Assembly (NCBI GenBank): GCA_963712305.1
Contig: CAVQHI010000003.1
Coordinates: 124,001-188,000 of the forward strand
Direction of reading: 5' to 3'
Source: DATFNI01 sp963712305
Lineage (GTDB): Bacteria > Bacteroidota > Rhodothermia > Balneolales > DATFMH01
Length of the DNA: 64,000 nucleotides
The notes below the pieces were generated by a model, which did not search any database, had not been told where the DNA came from, and was given only the letters and a program-made list of their open reading frames with translations. A program made the position numbers and the translations under genes. Below are positions 38,254 to 47,198 of this stretch, one piece after another; the stretch's first letter is position 1, and each line of letters opens with the position of its first letter.

Positions 38254-40173
38254 ATGAAAAAAATATCGTATTCGATTTTCGTCATACTGGTGATGGGTTT
38301 GTCTGCTAACGCACAAAGTATAGCTAAGCATGCACCTCAAGGTTTTGACTCTTACCGTTCTGACATCCGGCATGGGCAAATAGATACCGTCTACTACCAG
38401 TCAAAAACGGTTGGGACCACGCGTCGTGCTCTTGTTTATACCCCTCCGGGATTTTCGCGAAATAAGAAATACCCGGTGCTTTACCTGTTACACGGTATTG
38501 GCGGGGATGAATATGCGTGGCAAAAAAATGGTCATGCTCAGATCATCTTAGACAATCTTTACGCTGAAAATAAAATTAAACCCATGGTCGTGGTCATGCC
38601 GAATGGCCGAGCAATGAAAGACGACCGTCCGGTCGGGAATATATTTGCCCCCGATAAAATACAGGCGTTCGCAACGTTTGAGAAGGATTTACTGAATGAT
38701 TTAATACCATTTATTCAAAAAACATACCCGGTTTATACCGATCGTGAAGATCGTGCTCTTGCTGGTCTATCAATGGGAGCGGGACAATCATTAAACTTCG
38801 GATTAACCAATCCGAATAAGTTTGCCTGGGTAGGCGCCTTCTCGGCTGCTCCAAATACGAAAAACCCCGAGGCGCTAATCCCCGATCCGGAGAAACTGAA
38901 TAAAGAATTGAATTTGATATGGATCTCATACGGTGCCAGTGACCGACTGATACCCTTTGGTCTGCATGTTCACGATTATTTAGTCGCTCATGATGTGCCT
39001 CATATTTTTTATATCGAACCGGGCAAGCACGAGTTTAAAGTCTGGAAAAATGATTTGTACCTGTTCACACAATTTCTGTTTAAACCGGTGGATAAATCGA
39101 CCTTCTCTCAATATAGCATTGTGGGTGTTCCAGCAACGAGCAACGTAAGAGGCGCAAAATATCCCCGTATCTTGCCGGACAACCGGGTGATATTTCGCAT
39201 TAAGGCCCCTTATGCGCATAAAGTTCAAATCGATTTGGGTAAAAAATATGATCTGGTAAAAGATACTGCAGGGTTTTGGGAAGACACAACAGATCCCTTA
39301 ACTGAAGGCTTTCACTATTACTCTTTATTGATCGATGATGTGGCTGTTGCCGATCCGGCCAGCGAAACTTTTTATGGCATGGGAAGAATGGCAAGCGGTA
39401 TTGAAATACCTATCGCGGGACAAGATTATTATGCAATAAAAGATGTGCCTCACGGTGAAATAAGAATAAAGCGCTACTATTCCAGCGTATTACATCAGTG
39501 GCGCCAGTTCTATATTTATACTCCTCCCGGCTATGATGTAAACATAAATGAAAAGTACCCCGTACTATACGTCTTACACGGCGGCGGCGAAGACGAGACA
39601 GGGTGGGCAAACCAGGGTAAAGCTGATTTGATCCTGGATAACCTCATTGCTGAGAAAAAAGCCAAACCCATGCTTGTTGTGATGCCGGATGGAAATGTTG
39701 GTGCACCTGGTTTCGGCGAAAACAGTCTGAAACTTTTTGAGGCAGAATTAAAACAGAGTGTTATTCCATTTGTCGAAAAGCATTACCGGGCCAAGACCGA
39801 CTCAAAAGATCGCGCCCTTGCAGGTTTGTCCATGGGAGGGCTGCAAACGCTATATGCGGGATTTAACAACACCCAGTTATTCTCCTGCCTGGGTATATTT
39901 AGTTCCGGCTGGATTTTGCCCATGCAGAGTAAACTGGCCAATGAACAGTATGCGTATATGAAGAAGAATATTGATAAGATTAAGTGCAACGTAAAGCTCT
40001 TATGGGTTTCAACAGGTGGGGAAAAAGATATTGCATACAAGAATTGTCAGGCTATGCTTTCAAAATTCGATGAGATGAATCTTAAGTATGTATATGATGT
40101 GTATCCAGGGGGACATACCTGGCCTGTGTGGAGACATGACCTGTACAAATTTGCGCCATTATTGTTTAAATGA
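38254..40173 (+). CDS. Tandem CE1-type esterase with central CBM48/E-set-like domain
   Basis: 639 residues, signal peptide ending SANAQ. Two complete esterase-D-like domains lie in one chain. The first (about 30-285) has the Ser nucleophile S173 in GLSMGAG and H259 in GKHEF. The second (about 390-639) has S526 in GLSMGG and H621 in GGHTW. Between them (about 290-385) is an E-set/CBM48-like beta domain of the kind that precedes feruloyl and acetyl esterases. Both halves keep their active residues, so the enzyme may act on two ester positions or two ester types. It overlaps or abuts the next gene. Confidence 0.88.
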   Translation: MKKISYSIFVILVMGLSANAQSIAKHAPQGFDSYRSDIRHGQIDTVYYQSKTVGTTRRALVYTPPGFSRNKKYPVLYLLHGIGGDEYAWQKNGHAQIILDNLYAENKIKPMVVVMPNGRAMKDDRPVGNIFAPDKIQAFATFEKDLLNDLIPFIQKTYPVYTDREDRALAGLSMGAGQSLNFGLTNPNKFAWVGAFSAAPNTKNPEALIPDPEKLNKELNLIWISYGASDRLIPFGLHVHDYLVAHDVPHIFYIEPGKHEFKVWKNDLYLFTQFLFKPVDKSTFSQYSIVGVPATSNVRGAKYPRILPDNRVIFRIKAPYAHKVQIDLGKKYDLVKDTAGFWEDTTDPLTEGFHYYSLLIDDVAVADPASETFYGMGRMASGIEIPIAGQDYYAIKDVPHGEIRIKRYYSSVLHQWRQFYIYTPPGYDVNINEKYPVLYVLHGGGEDETGWANQGKADLILDNLIAEKKAKPMLVVMPDGNVGAPGFGENSLKLFEAELKQSVIPFVEKHYRAKTDSKDRALAGLSMGGLQTLYAGFNNTQLFSCLGIFSSGWILPMQSKLANEQYAYMKKNIDKIKCNVKLLWVSTGGEKDIAYKNCQAMLSKFDEMNLKYVYDVYPGGHTWPVWRHDLYKFAPLLFK

Positions 40174-40193
40174 TTACCCGGCATGGAAATAGA

Positions 40194-41792
40194 ATGAAGC
40201 ATAAAAGAATTTCAACTAATTGGGCATTTTATCTTTGCTTGATCGTATTAATACCCTTTACCGGTTCAATTGCACAGAAACTTCACAGTGATAATGGCGA
40301 CGGAACGTACACCAATCCGGTTATCGCCTCCGATTTTCCCGACCCCGACGTTATCAGAGTTGGAAATACCTTTTATATGGTCAATACCACAATGTTTATT
40401 TTTCCCGGTGTTACCATACTCAAATCACACGATCTGGTGAACTGGCAGTATGCCAGCAATGCTGTTCCCCGGTTCGATTACAGTAAATGTTATGATCTGG
40501 ATGGATGTAACAGGTATGGGCACGGGCAATGGGCAACAAGCCTGCGCTATCATAACGGGAAATACTATTTGCTGTTCATTACCCTTGATGAGGGCGGGTT
40601 TCTGTGCACGGCAACCAACCCGGAAGGCCCCTGGAATATCCGGCATTTACCCAGGGGGTTTTACGATGCAAGCCTGCTCTTTGATGGTGATGGAAAAATA
40701 TACGTGGCCCATGGCAACAGTAAGATCTATGTAACTGAGCTTGATAAGAATTTTGCTCCCATGGGAAAAGATTCGCTGGTTTTTACGGGTGACATACGCC
40801 ATGGACTTGAAGGGACTCATTTCTATAAGATTAATGGTTATTACTACCTTTATTGTACATACGGGGGAAGAGACGGTATACAGGCAGCATTTCGCTCAAA
40901 AAACGTTTATGGCCCTTATAAAGAAAAGATAGTTATGAGAGATACCACACCAGGGGTGAATTTTGGCATTCATCAGGGAGCTCTTGTAAAGACACAGAAG
41001 GGGCAATGGTGGACGATGCTGTTTGTTGACCAGGGGGCCTTCGGACGCTTTCCATCATTACAGCCGGTAACATGGGTAGATGGTTGGCCGATGGTTGGTG
41101 TTGATGGAAAAGCTGTGGTCACCTATAAGAAGCCTGATGTGGGAAAGGAATACCCGATCACGACGCTTCCTACATCCGACGAATTCAACGAAACGAAGCT
41201 GGGTATGCAGTGGGGATGGAACCATAACCCCGATGCGACAAAATGGTCTCTGACCCGGAGACCGGGATATATGCGACTCGGGACCGTAAAAGTAGTGTCT
41301 GAACTACCTGAAGCGCGCAATACGCTTACGCAAAGGATGTTTGCCTACTATTCTAAAACGATACCGACAACGGCGGTCACCAAAATGGAAGTCAAAAATA
41401 TGAAAGACGGGGATGTCGCCGGATTAGCCGTATTTCAAAACCCATATGCCTATATAGGGGTCAAACAAGAAGGCGGTTCCAAATATCTCGTAATGGTTAA
41501 CAACGGCAAAGCCATTGATTCGGTTGCAGTGAAGGGTTCAACGATATACTTGCGTTCACGTGCTTATTACGGTACAAGTCTGGCTTCCTTTGATTACAGT
41601 TTTGATGGTAAATCATACACATCACTCGGTGATAAACTACATATGAGATTTAGCCTCAAGATTTTTACCGGAAACAAATTCTGTCTTTTCAATTATGCCA
41701 CAAAAGTGCCTGGTGGATACGTGGATTTCGACTGGTTCAGAGCTGGTCCGTCCGCAGGAAGTGACTCTGTTCCAGATGCTGAACAAAGATGA
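40194..41792 (+). CDS. Glycoside hydrolase family 43, beta-xylosidase/arabinofuranosidase
   Basis: About 533 residues from the ATG at 40194, which puts the signal peptide (ending GSIAQ) at the start. An ATG at 40170 overlaps the previous stop. Five-bladed propeller signatures: base D50 in SDFPDPDVI, MVNTTMFIFPGV, acid E206 in GLEGTHFYKI, and FGIHQGALV. A C-terminal concanavalin-like beta-sandwich (GH43 C2/DUF1349-type) ends GGYVDFDWF. This is the type that removes xylose or arabinofuranose from hemicellulose side chains or ends. Confidence 0.88.
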   Translation: MKHKRISTNWAFYLCLIVLIPFTGSIAQKLHSDNGDGTYTNPVIASDFPDPDVIRVGNTFYMVNTTMFIFPGVTILKSHDLVNWQYASNAVPRFDYSKCYDLDGCNRYGHGQWATSLRYHNGKYYLLFITLDEGGFLCTATNPEGPWNIRHLPRGFYDASLLFDGDGKIYVAHGNSKIYVTELDKNFAPMGKDSLVFTGDIRHGLEGTHFYKINGYYYLYCTYGGRDGIQAAFRSKNVYGPYKEKIVMRDTTPGVNFGIHQGALVKTQKGQWWTMLFVDQGAFGRFPSLQPVTWVDGWPMVGVDGKAVVTYKKPDVGKEYPITTLPTSDEFNETKLGMQWGWNHNPDATKWSLTRRPGYMRLGTVKVVSELPEARNTLTQRMFAYYSKTIPTTAVTKMEVKNMKDGDVAGLAVFQNPYAYIGVKQEGGSKYLVMVNNGKAIDSVAVKGSTIYLRSRAYYGTSLASFDYSFDGKSYTSLGDKLHMRFSLKIFTGNKFCLFNYATKVPGGYVDFDWFRAGPSAGSDSVPDAEQR

Positions 41793-41848
41793 ATAGCCTT
41801 TGATCAGAAACTTCAAAACTATCATATCACTTACGTCTGAGGAGATCT

Positions 41849-43366
41849 ATGAAGAAGTCATTTCTACTGCTTTTGTTTTTACTCCCATTTACAGCAACTG
41901 CACAAACGGCAAGCATCACCATCGATACCGCCCGGGTCGTAGGTCATATCGATCCGATGATCTACGGTGTCTTCATGGAACCGATAGGGGGATCAAGGAT
42001 GGGTCGCAGTTTTAACACGGTTTACGGTTCGCTGTACGATCCCGGCTCAAAATACGCCAACAAAGACGGTTTCGATACCCGCTATATTGATGCGGCAAAA
42101 GAGCTGAAGATAACCAACATGCGCTGGCCGGGCGGTAACCACACTGCCGACTATCACTGGATGGACGGGATCGGACCCAAAAACCAACGACCCGTGCTCA
42201 AAGAGCTTGCGTGGGGATATACCGACAGCAATCAGGTCGGAACAGACGAATGGGTGGAATTGAACAAAGATATCAGTTCGACAAATGTCGTCTGTATCAA
42301 TGCAGGAACCGGAACACTCGACGAGGCGGCGCACTGGGTAGAATACTGTAATTTGCCGGCGAAAAGCTATTATCCGGATCTGCGCGCCAGGTACGGACAC
42401 CCGAAACCGTACGACATAAAGCTTTGGGACCTTGGAAACGAAGTCGACGGGGAGCCGTGGATTATCGGACACAAAACAGCGGAGGATTACGTCAAGTTCG
42501 CGACAGAAGCAGCTAAGATTATGAAGGATGCCGAGGGAAACGACAGTCTTAAGTTTGTTATCAGCGGATCAGCCTTATACAGGCCCGATGGAAAATGGGT
42601 GGACTGGAACCGGAAAGTGATTACGGGGCTTAGAGATATCGCATCCTATGTTTCGATTCACGGGTACTGGTTAAATTCGAAGGACTACTATACCTACATT
42701 GGGCAGGGGGCGATGGATGTGGAGCGAAAGATCACCACGACTGAGGATGTCATCTCAACGGTCCGCTCTAAATATATGATGGCAAAGCCAATTTATATCT
42801 CTTTTGACGAATGGGGAGCGTTCGGCAGAGGCCTGCTCTCAACGCTTGCCATGGCGGAATACTTCAACTCTTTCATCCGTCATGCAAATGTGGTTAAGAT
42901 GACGAACTACACCATGATGACCTCGGTTCTCTCACGAGACCAAGAAGGTCATTTGTACAAGGCCCCCAACTTTTACACCTTTAAATTGTTTTCAAACAAC
43001 TGCAGAGGAATATCTCTGAATCCGTCGGTGAAGTGCGACACTTTCAGCACGAGCCACTACTACCAGGACATTCCGTATCTGGATGTCACTTCAGTCTATA
43101 ATAAAGAAATGAATTCACTGGTCATTAATGTGGTTAACCGGCATGAGAAGAAAGTAGTGGCAACAGAGATCAGGAGCAACTCGGGTGATTTTGCCGGTGA
43201 GGCATCGGTAACGACAATCAACAGCGATGATATGAAGGCCTCTTACTCATACGCTAACCGGAAGAACTACGTACCTCAGCCGAAAGAGATCAAGGCGAGG
43301 GGAGACGAGTTTACCTATTCGTTCCCGGCACATTCGTTTACACAGATAACGGTAAAACTTAAATAG
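41849..43366 (+). CDS. Glycoside hydrolase family 51, alpha-N-arabinofuranosidase
   Basis: 505 residues, signal peptide ending TATAQ. The N-terminal segment HIDPMIYGVFMEPIGG and NMRWPGGNHTADYHW are typical of GH51. The acid/base is about E197 in LGNEVDG and the nucleophile about E320 in SFDEWGAFG, followed by a C-terminal beta domain. It releases terminal L-arabinofuranose. Many GH51 enzymes are cytosolic. The signal peptide here suggests a periplasmic one that completes debranching after SusC import. Confidence 0.9.
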   Translation: MKKSFLLLLFLLPFTATAQTASITIDTARVVGHIDPMIYGVFMEPIGGSRMGRSFNTVYGSLYDPGSKYANKDGFDTRYIDAAKELKITNMRWPGGNHTADYHWMDGIGPKNQRPVLKELAWGYTDSNQVGTDEWVELNKDISSTNVVCINAGTGTLDEAAHWVEYCNLPAKSYYPDLRARYGHPKPYDIKLWDLGNEVDGEPWIIGHKTAEDYVKFATEAAKIMKDAEGNDSLKFVISGSALYRPDGKWVDWNRKVITGLRDIASYVSIHGYWLNSKDYYTYIGQGAMDVERKITTTEDVISTVRSKYMMAKPIYISFDEWGAFGRGLLSTLAMAEYFNSFIRHANVVKMTNYTMMTSVLSRDQEGHLYKAPNFYTFKLFSNNCRGISLNPSVKCDTFSTSHYYQDIPYLDVTSVYNKEMNSLVINVVNRHEKKVVATEIRSNSGDFAGEASVTTINSDDMKASYSYANRKNYVPQPKEIKARGDEFTYSFPAHSFTQITVKLK

Positions 43367-43668
43367 AGTAGTCAGAAAAAGATGAGCCAAAGATGCTTCA
43401 TGTCGCAAGTCTGTGACTTGTGACATACTTTAGCATTAGGCTAGTCACAGGTCACCCAGATCTTCGAAGCGACAGAAAGGTAAAAGGACACAGAGTTCAC
43501 AAAGGCAACGCTGAGAACCACAGAGGGAAAAATTCAGGATATTAACTTAGTGGTCCTCTGAGATTCTCAGAGTTCTCGGTGTCCTTTCTTCGATCATGCG
43601 ATATGTTGTAACCCCTATGTATCGGGATAGATAGTTATTTATTATAATTTAGCGGCAAAAAGGATAAT
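43367..43668. repeat. Intergenic region filled with two dispersed palindromes
   Basis: 302 bases with no gene. The first palindrome pairs 43400-43410 with 43416-43426 (ATGTCGCAAGT, one mismatch), the same arm sequence as at 954-964. The second pairs 43483-43495 with 43575-43587 (AAAGGACACAGAG, one mismatch), with further inner complementarity. They split the hydrolase run and may end one transcript and allow a second to begin at GH9. Confidence 0.6.
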
Positions 43669-46269
43669 ATGATGGTACAAACAGGCAACTTGCTTGAAAA
43701 GGCTCCATATAAAACCAGCGGCCCCGGGCGGAAGCAGAGACATCTTCCCGGATTCTTTCTTGCGGCAATAGTTCTGGTTTTATCCTGTCATACCGCTTTC
43801 TCTCAAAATCTGCGACTAAACGACAAGGGGTATTTCGAGACACGCGGATTCAACGTGTTCGTCTTCAGCGAGAAGTTTAACGGAATCTTTTTTGATGAGA
43901 AGCATTCTGGCATAGAACTGATCCAGGCCGGAGATCGCACCGCCACGGACGGAGCCGTCAGGTTACGTTCTACCCCGGAACAATGGGATCTTGTACCGAA
44001 GCTTATCGATCGAAAGGTTGATAAACAGCACAACAGGATTGAAGTAACGCTTCGTTACGAGAAATATCATTTCGATTCGAGAATTGTCGTCACCGCTAAG
44101 GATCAAGGGGTTTGGATCGATGTCTACCTGGACAAGCCGCTGCCTAAGAAATTAGTAGGTCACGCAGGATTCAATCTTGATTTTCTGCCGACTGCCTATT
44201 TACACAAGACCTATCTGATGGATAACAGTCCCCATGTCTTCCCACTGTATCCGTCGGGACCCATGGTTACAAAACCCGATTCTGAGAAAATTCCCCAATT
44301 TAACGGTTATTCGACCTTCAACGGACGCGGCCGGCACATCTATGTCAATCCGCTGCCCATGGCGACCGGATCTACCTTGATACTGGCGCCGGAGGACCCG
44401 GAACGGCGGGTCGAAATCCAGTCCAGTGAAGGGAAACTGTCGCTTTACGATGGAAGAAACGTCGCTCAAAACGGCTGGTTCGTAGTGAGGAGTCCTATTC
44501 CGACAAATAAAACCGGCAAGGTGGTCGAGTGGCGTTTGACGGCAAGTACTATTAAAAACTGGACTCGCAAACCGGTCATCGAGTTTTCCCAGGTAGGCTA
44601 TCATCCTGCACAGCAGAAGAGAGCCGTTATCGAGTTGGATGAGCAGGATATCCCTTTGCAGACGGCATCATTGTATCGCGTTACCGCGCAGGGTAAATCC
44701 GAAAAAGTGTTTACGGCTCCGGTAAAGAAGTGGGGACAATTCTACCGTTATAATTATGTCACTTTCAATTTCTCTTCTATCAGGCAGAGCGGTACCTATT
44801 TTATCAAATACGGCAGTGAGAAGTCAAATGTCTTTCCTATCTATTCCCACGTGTACGACAACGTGTGGCATCAAACTCTTGATGTCTGGTTCCCAGTCCA
44901 GATGGATCACATGTTTGTAAGAGACGCGTACAAGGTATGGCACGGGGTACCGTTCCTGGACGATGCGCGCCAGGCACCACCCAACAACAATCATTTCGAC
45001 TTGCACGGGCAGGGTCCGACCACTGACACAAAGTACAAACCCGGTCAGCACATCCCCGGATTGAATGTCGGCGGCTGGTTCGACGCCGGTGATTATGATA
45101 TTGAAGAGCCCTCTCAGTGCCTGACCATCTCGGGTTTTACAGCCACCTGGGAAGCGTTTAAACCCAAAATAGACGAGACCTATATCAACGAAAAGACCCG
45201 CTACACAGGTATCCATGATCCTGATGGCAAGCCGGACATCCTCCAGCAAATAGTCCATGGCATTCTCCAGCAGCTTGGTCAGCAAAAGGCCTTCGGACGC
45301 GCGATCCGGGCTATATCTGAGGCCCATCTGTACGAATATGATCAACTTGGCGATGCCGCGCAGGTAACAGACGGCAAGATCTATGATCCAAAGCTCAAAC
45401 CATATCAGGTTAAGGAAGATTTGAGCGGGACGCCGGATGACCGGTGGGCCTTTACAAACGATGTGCCGGGTGTAAACTATATGTCTATCGCCGCTCTGGC
45501 ATCAGCGAGCCGGGCTCTCAGAGGTTTCAACGACTCGCTTGCTACCGAATGCCTAACCGTTGCCGAACAATCGTGGGCCAGGCAGCAAAAGGATACGGTC
45601 GGTACCGGAAACGCGCGGTCCCGATTCTTTCGACAGTTTGCAGAAATACCGGCTGATCTTCAGCTAATGCTTTCAACGAAGAAGGACCAATACGCAGACC
45701 GCTTTCAAGAGCTTATCTGGCCGGCGCTTGACCGATCTCCTGACAGAGCACTCGAGCCCGCAATTCTGGCCATTCCGTATTTTGGCAATGATTACAAGAA
45801 GAAGCTGGAACCCTACGTGAACCAATTCAAAAAGCACGATGATGACCTGCTTACGAAAAACCCATATGGTGTACCGATTGGAGCCGGAGGGTGGGGGAGT
45901 GATGCCGGTGTTGTAAACTGGGCCATTACAAACTATTATGCTCACAAGGCTTTTCCGGAAATTGTCGGGTCTGATTACACGATCCGCGGAATAGATTATC
46001 TGTTCGGGTGCCATCCTTACTCGAACACTTCGTTCGTTTCGGGCGTCGGTGTACACTCTAAGCAGCGGTATTACAGCAGCAACAGGGCGGATCTCTCTTT
46101 CATTGCCGGCGGAGTCGTGCCGGGCATTCTTGTCCTGGGTCCGGATTTCCCGGAAAACCTGGACCAATGGCCGATGCTGTGGGGCGAGAATGAAAGTGTT
46201 ATAGATATCTGCTCGAACTACATCTTTCTTTCCAACGCGGTGAATGATCTGCTGCACAAAAAATTATAG
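43669..46269 (+). CDS. Glycoside hydrolase family 9, endoglucanase-type
   Basis: 866 residues, preceded by AAAAGGA. A long N-terminal signal ends TAFSQ. An extra N-terminal beta region of about 250 residues comes before the CelD-type Ig domain (IEFSQVGYHPAQQKRAV). The (alpha/alpha)6 barrel has the base region GGWFDAGDYD (about 466-475) and the acid Glu in WGENESVID (about 838-846). FGCHPYSNTSFVSGVG is also typical. It is the only clear endo-acting backbone enzyme in the window and would cut beta-1,4-glucan chains such as xyloglucan. The N-terminal region has no assigned family. Confidence 0.88.
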   Translation: MMVQTGNLLEKAPYKTSGPGRKQRHLPGFFLAAIVLVLSCHTAFSQNLRLNDKGYFETRGFNVFVFSEKFNGIFFDEKHSGIELIQAGDRTATDGAVRLRSTPEQWDLVPKLIDRKVDKQHNRIEVTLRYEKYHFDSRIVVTAKDQGVWIDVYLDKPLPKKLVGHAGFNLDFLPTAYLHKTYLMDNSPHVFPLYPSGPMVTKPDSEKIPQFNGYSTFNGRGRHIYVNPLPMATGSTLILAPEDPERRVEIQSSEGKLSLYDGRNVAQNGWFVVRSPIPTNKTGKVVEWRLTASTIKNWTRKPVIEFSQVGYHPAQQKRAVIELDEQDIPLQTASLYRVTAQGKSEKVFTAPVKKWGQFYRYNYVTFNFSSIRQSGTYFIKYGSEKSNVFPIYSHVYDNVWHQTLDVWFPVQMDHMFVRDAYKVWHGVPFLDDARQAPPNNNHFDLHGQGPTTDTKYKPGQHIPGLNVGGWFDAGDYDIEEPSQCLTISGFTATWEAFKPKIDETYINEKTRYTGIHDPDGKPDILQQIVHGILQQLGQQKAFGRAIRAISEAHLYEYDQLGDAAQVTDGKIYDPKLKPYQVKEDLSGTPDDRWAFTNDVPGVNYMSIAALASASRALRGFNDSLATECLTVAEQSWARQQKDTVGTGNARSRFFRQFAEIPADLQLMLSTKKDQYADRFQELIWPALDRSPDRALEPAILAIPYFGNDYKKKLEPYVNQFKKHDDDLLTKNPYGVPIGAGGWGSDAGVVNWAITNYYAHKAFPEIVGSDYTIRGIDYLFGCHPYSNTSFVSGVGVHSKQRYYSSNRADLSFIAGGVVPGILVLGPDFPENLDQWPMLWGENESVIDICSNYIFLSNAVNDLLHKKL

Positions 46270-46278
46270 GAGAGTACA

Positions 46279-47184
46279 ATGAGATTTAGGTTTTTAATGT
46301 TTCTTTTGATTGGATTATTCCTGACAAATACGAAAGTTTATTCACAAAAACCGGATCCGGACTTTTACATTTTCATATGCTTTGGGCAGTCTAATATGGA
46401 AGGCTTTCCCGGAATTCAACCGGAGGACACGGTAAACGTGAATCCACGCTTCAAGGTCCTGGCGGCGGTTGATTTTCCCAAGCCGGGTCGAAAAAAGGGA
46501 CACTGGTATACGGCTGTTCCTCCGCTGTGCCGACCATCTTCCGGTCTTTGTCCAGCCGATTATTTTGGCAGGACCATGGTAGCCAATCTCCCCAAGAACA
46601 TCAAAGTAGGGGTTGTGAACGTGGCTGTGGCCGGAAGTAAAATTGAACTGTTCGAGAAGAACAAGTACCAGGCATATGCATCGACAGCTCCATCATGGAT
46701 GAAAAATATCATCAGGACGTACAATGGTGATCCTTATCAGTATCTTGTTACCATGGCAAGACTGGCGCAGAAATACGGCGTCATCAAAGGAATCCTGTTG
46801 CATCAGGGAGAGTCAAACACGGGCGATAAAGACTGGCCCGAGAAAGTTAAGGGCATCTATGACAATTTAATCAAGGACTTGAATCTCAGCGCCCAAAAAG
46901 TACCTCTGCTCGCAGGCGAGGTCGTGAACGCCGATGAACAAGGCGCTTGTGCGAGTATGAATAAAATCATCGACGAGTTGCCGGAGACCCTTCCCAATTC
47001 ATACGTCATTTCTTCAGCCCACTGTCCGGCCAGAAAACCCAAGCATTTGCATTTCACTCCGGCGGGGTACAGAAAACTCGGGGCCAGATATGCCGTAAAA
47101 ATGCTCTCTCTTATGGGGTATAAGATGGACGATATCAAACCAGTACAAACTCCGGCAAAACCAGTTGGATTAATACAAAATTGA
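46279..47184 (+). CDS. SASA-type SGNH carbohydrate acetylesterase
   Basis: 301 residues, signal peptide ending VYSQ. Block I is ICFGQSNMEG with S38 as nucleophile, a middle block is GILLHQGESNTGD, and the last is HFTPAGYRKLGARYA with H258. This is the sialate O-acetylesterase/CE6 group, which in such loci removes acetyl groups from xylan or xyloglucan. It is 9 bases after GH9 and certainly cotranscribed with it. Confidence 0.88.
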   Translation: MRFRFLMFLLIGLFLTNTKVYSQKPDPDFYIFICFGQSNMEGFPGIQPEDTVNVNPRFKVLAAVDFPKPGRKKGHWYTAVPPLCRPSSGLCPADYFGRTMVANLPKNIKVGVVNVAVAGSKIELFEKNKYQAYASTAPSWMKNIIRTYNGDPYQYLVTMARLAQKYGVIKGILLHQGESNTGDKDWPEKVKGIYDNLIKDLNLSAQKVPLLAGEVVNADEQGACASMNKIIDELPETLPNSYVISSAHCPARKPKHLHFTPAGYRKLGARYAVKMLSLMGYKMDDIKPVQTPAKPVGLIQN

Positions 47185-47198
47185 AGGGAATCATTCTT

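Noticed and set aside
45673..46257. 194-codon frame antisense to GH9
   Set aside because: It covers the catalytic C-terminus of GH9 and has no features of its own.
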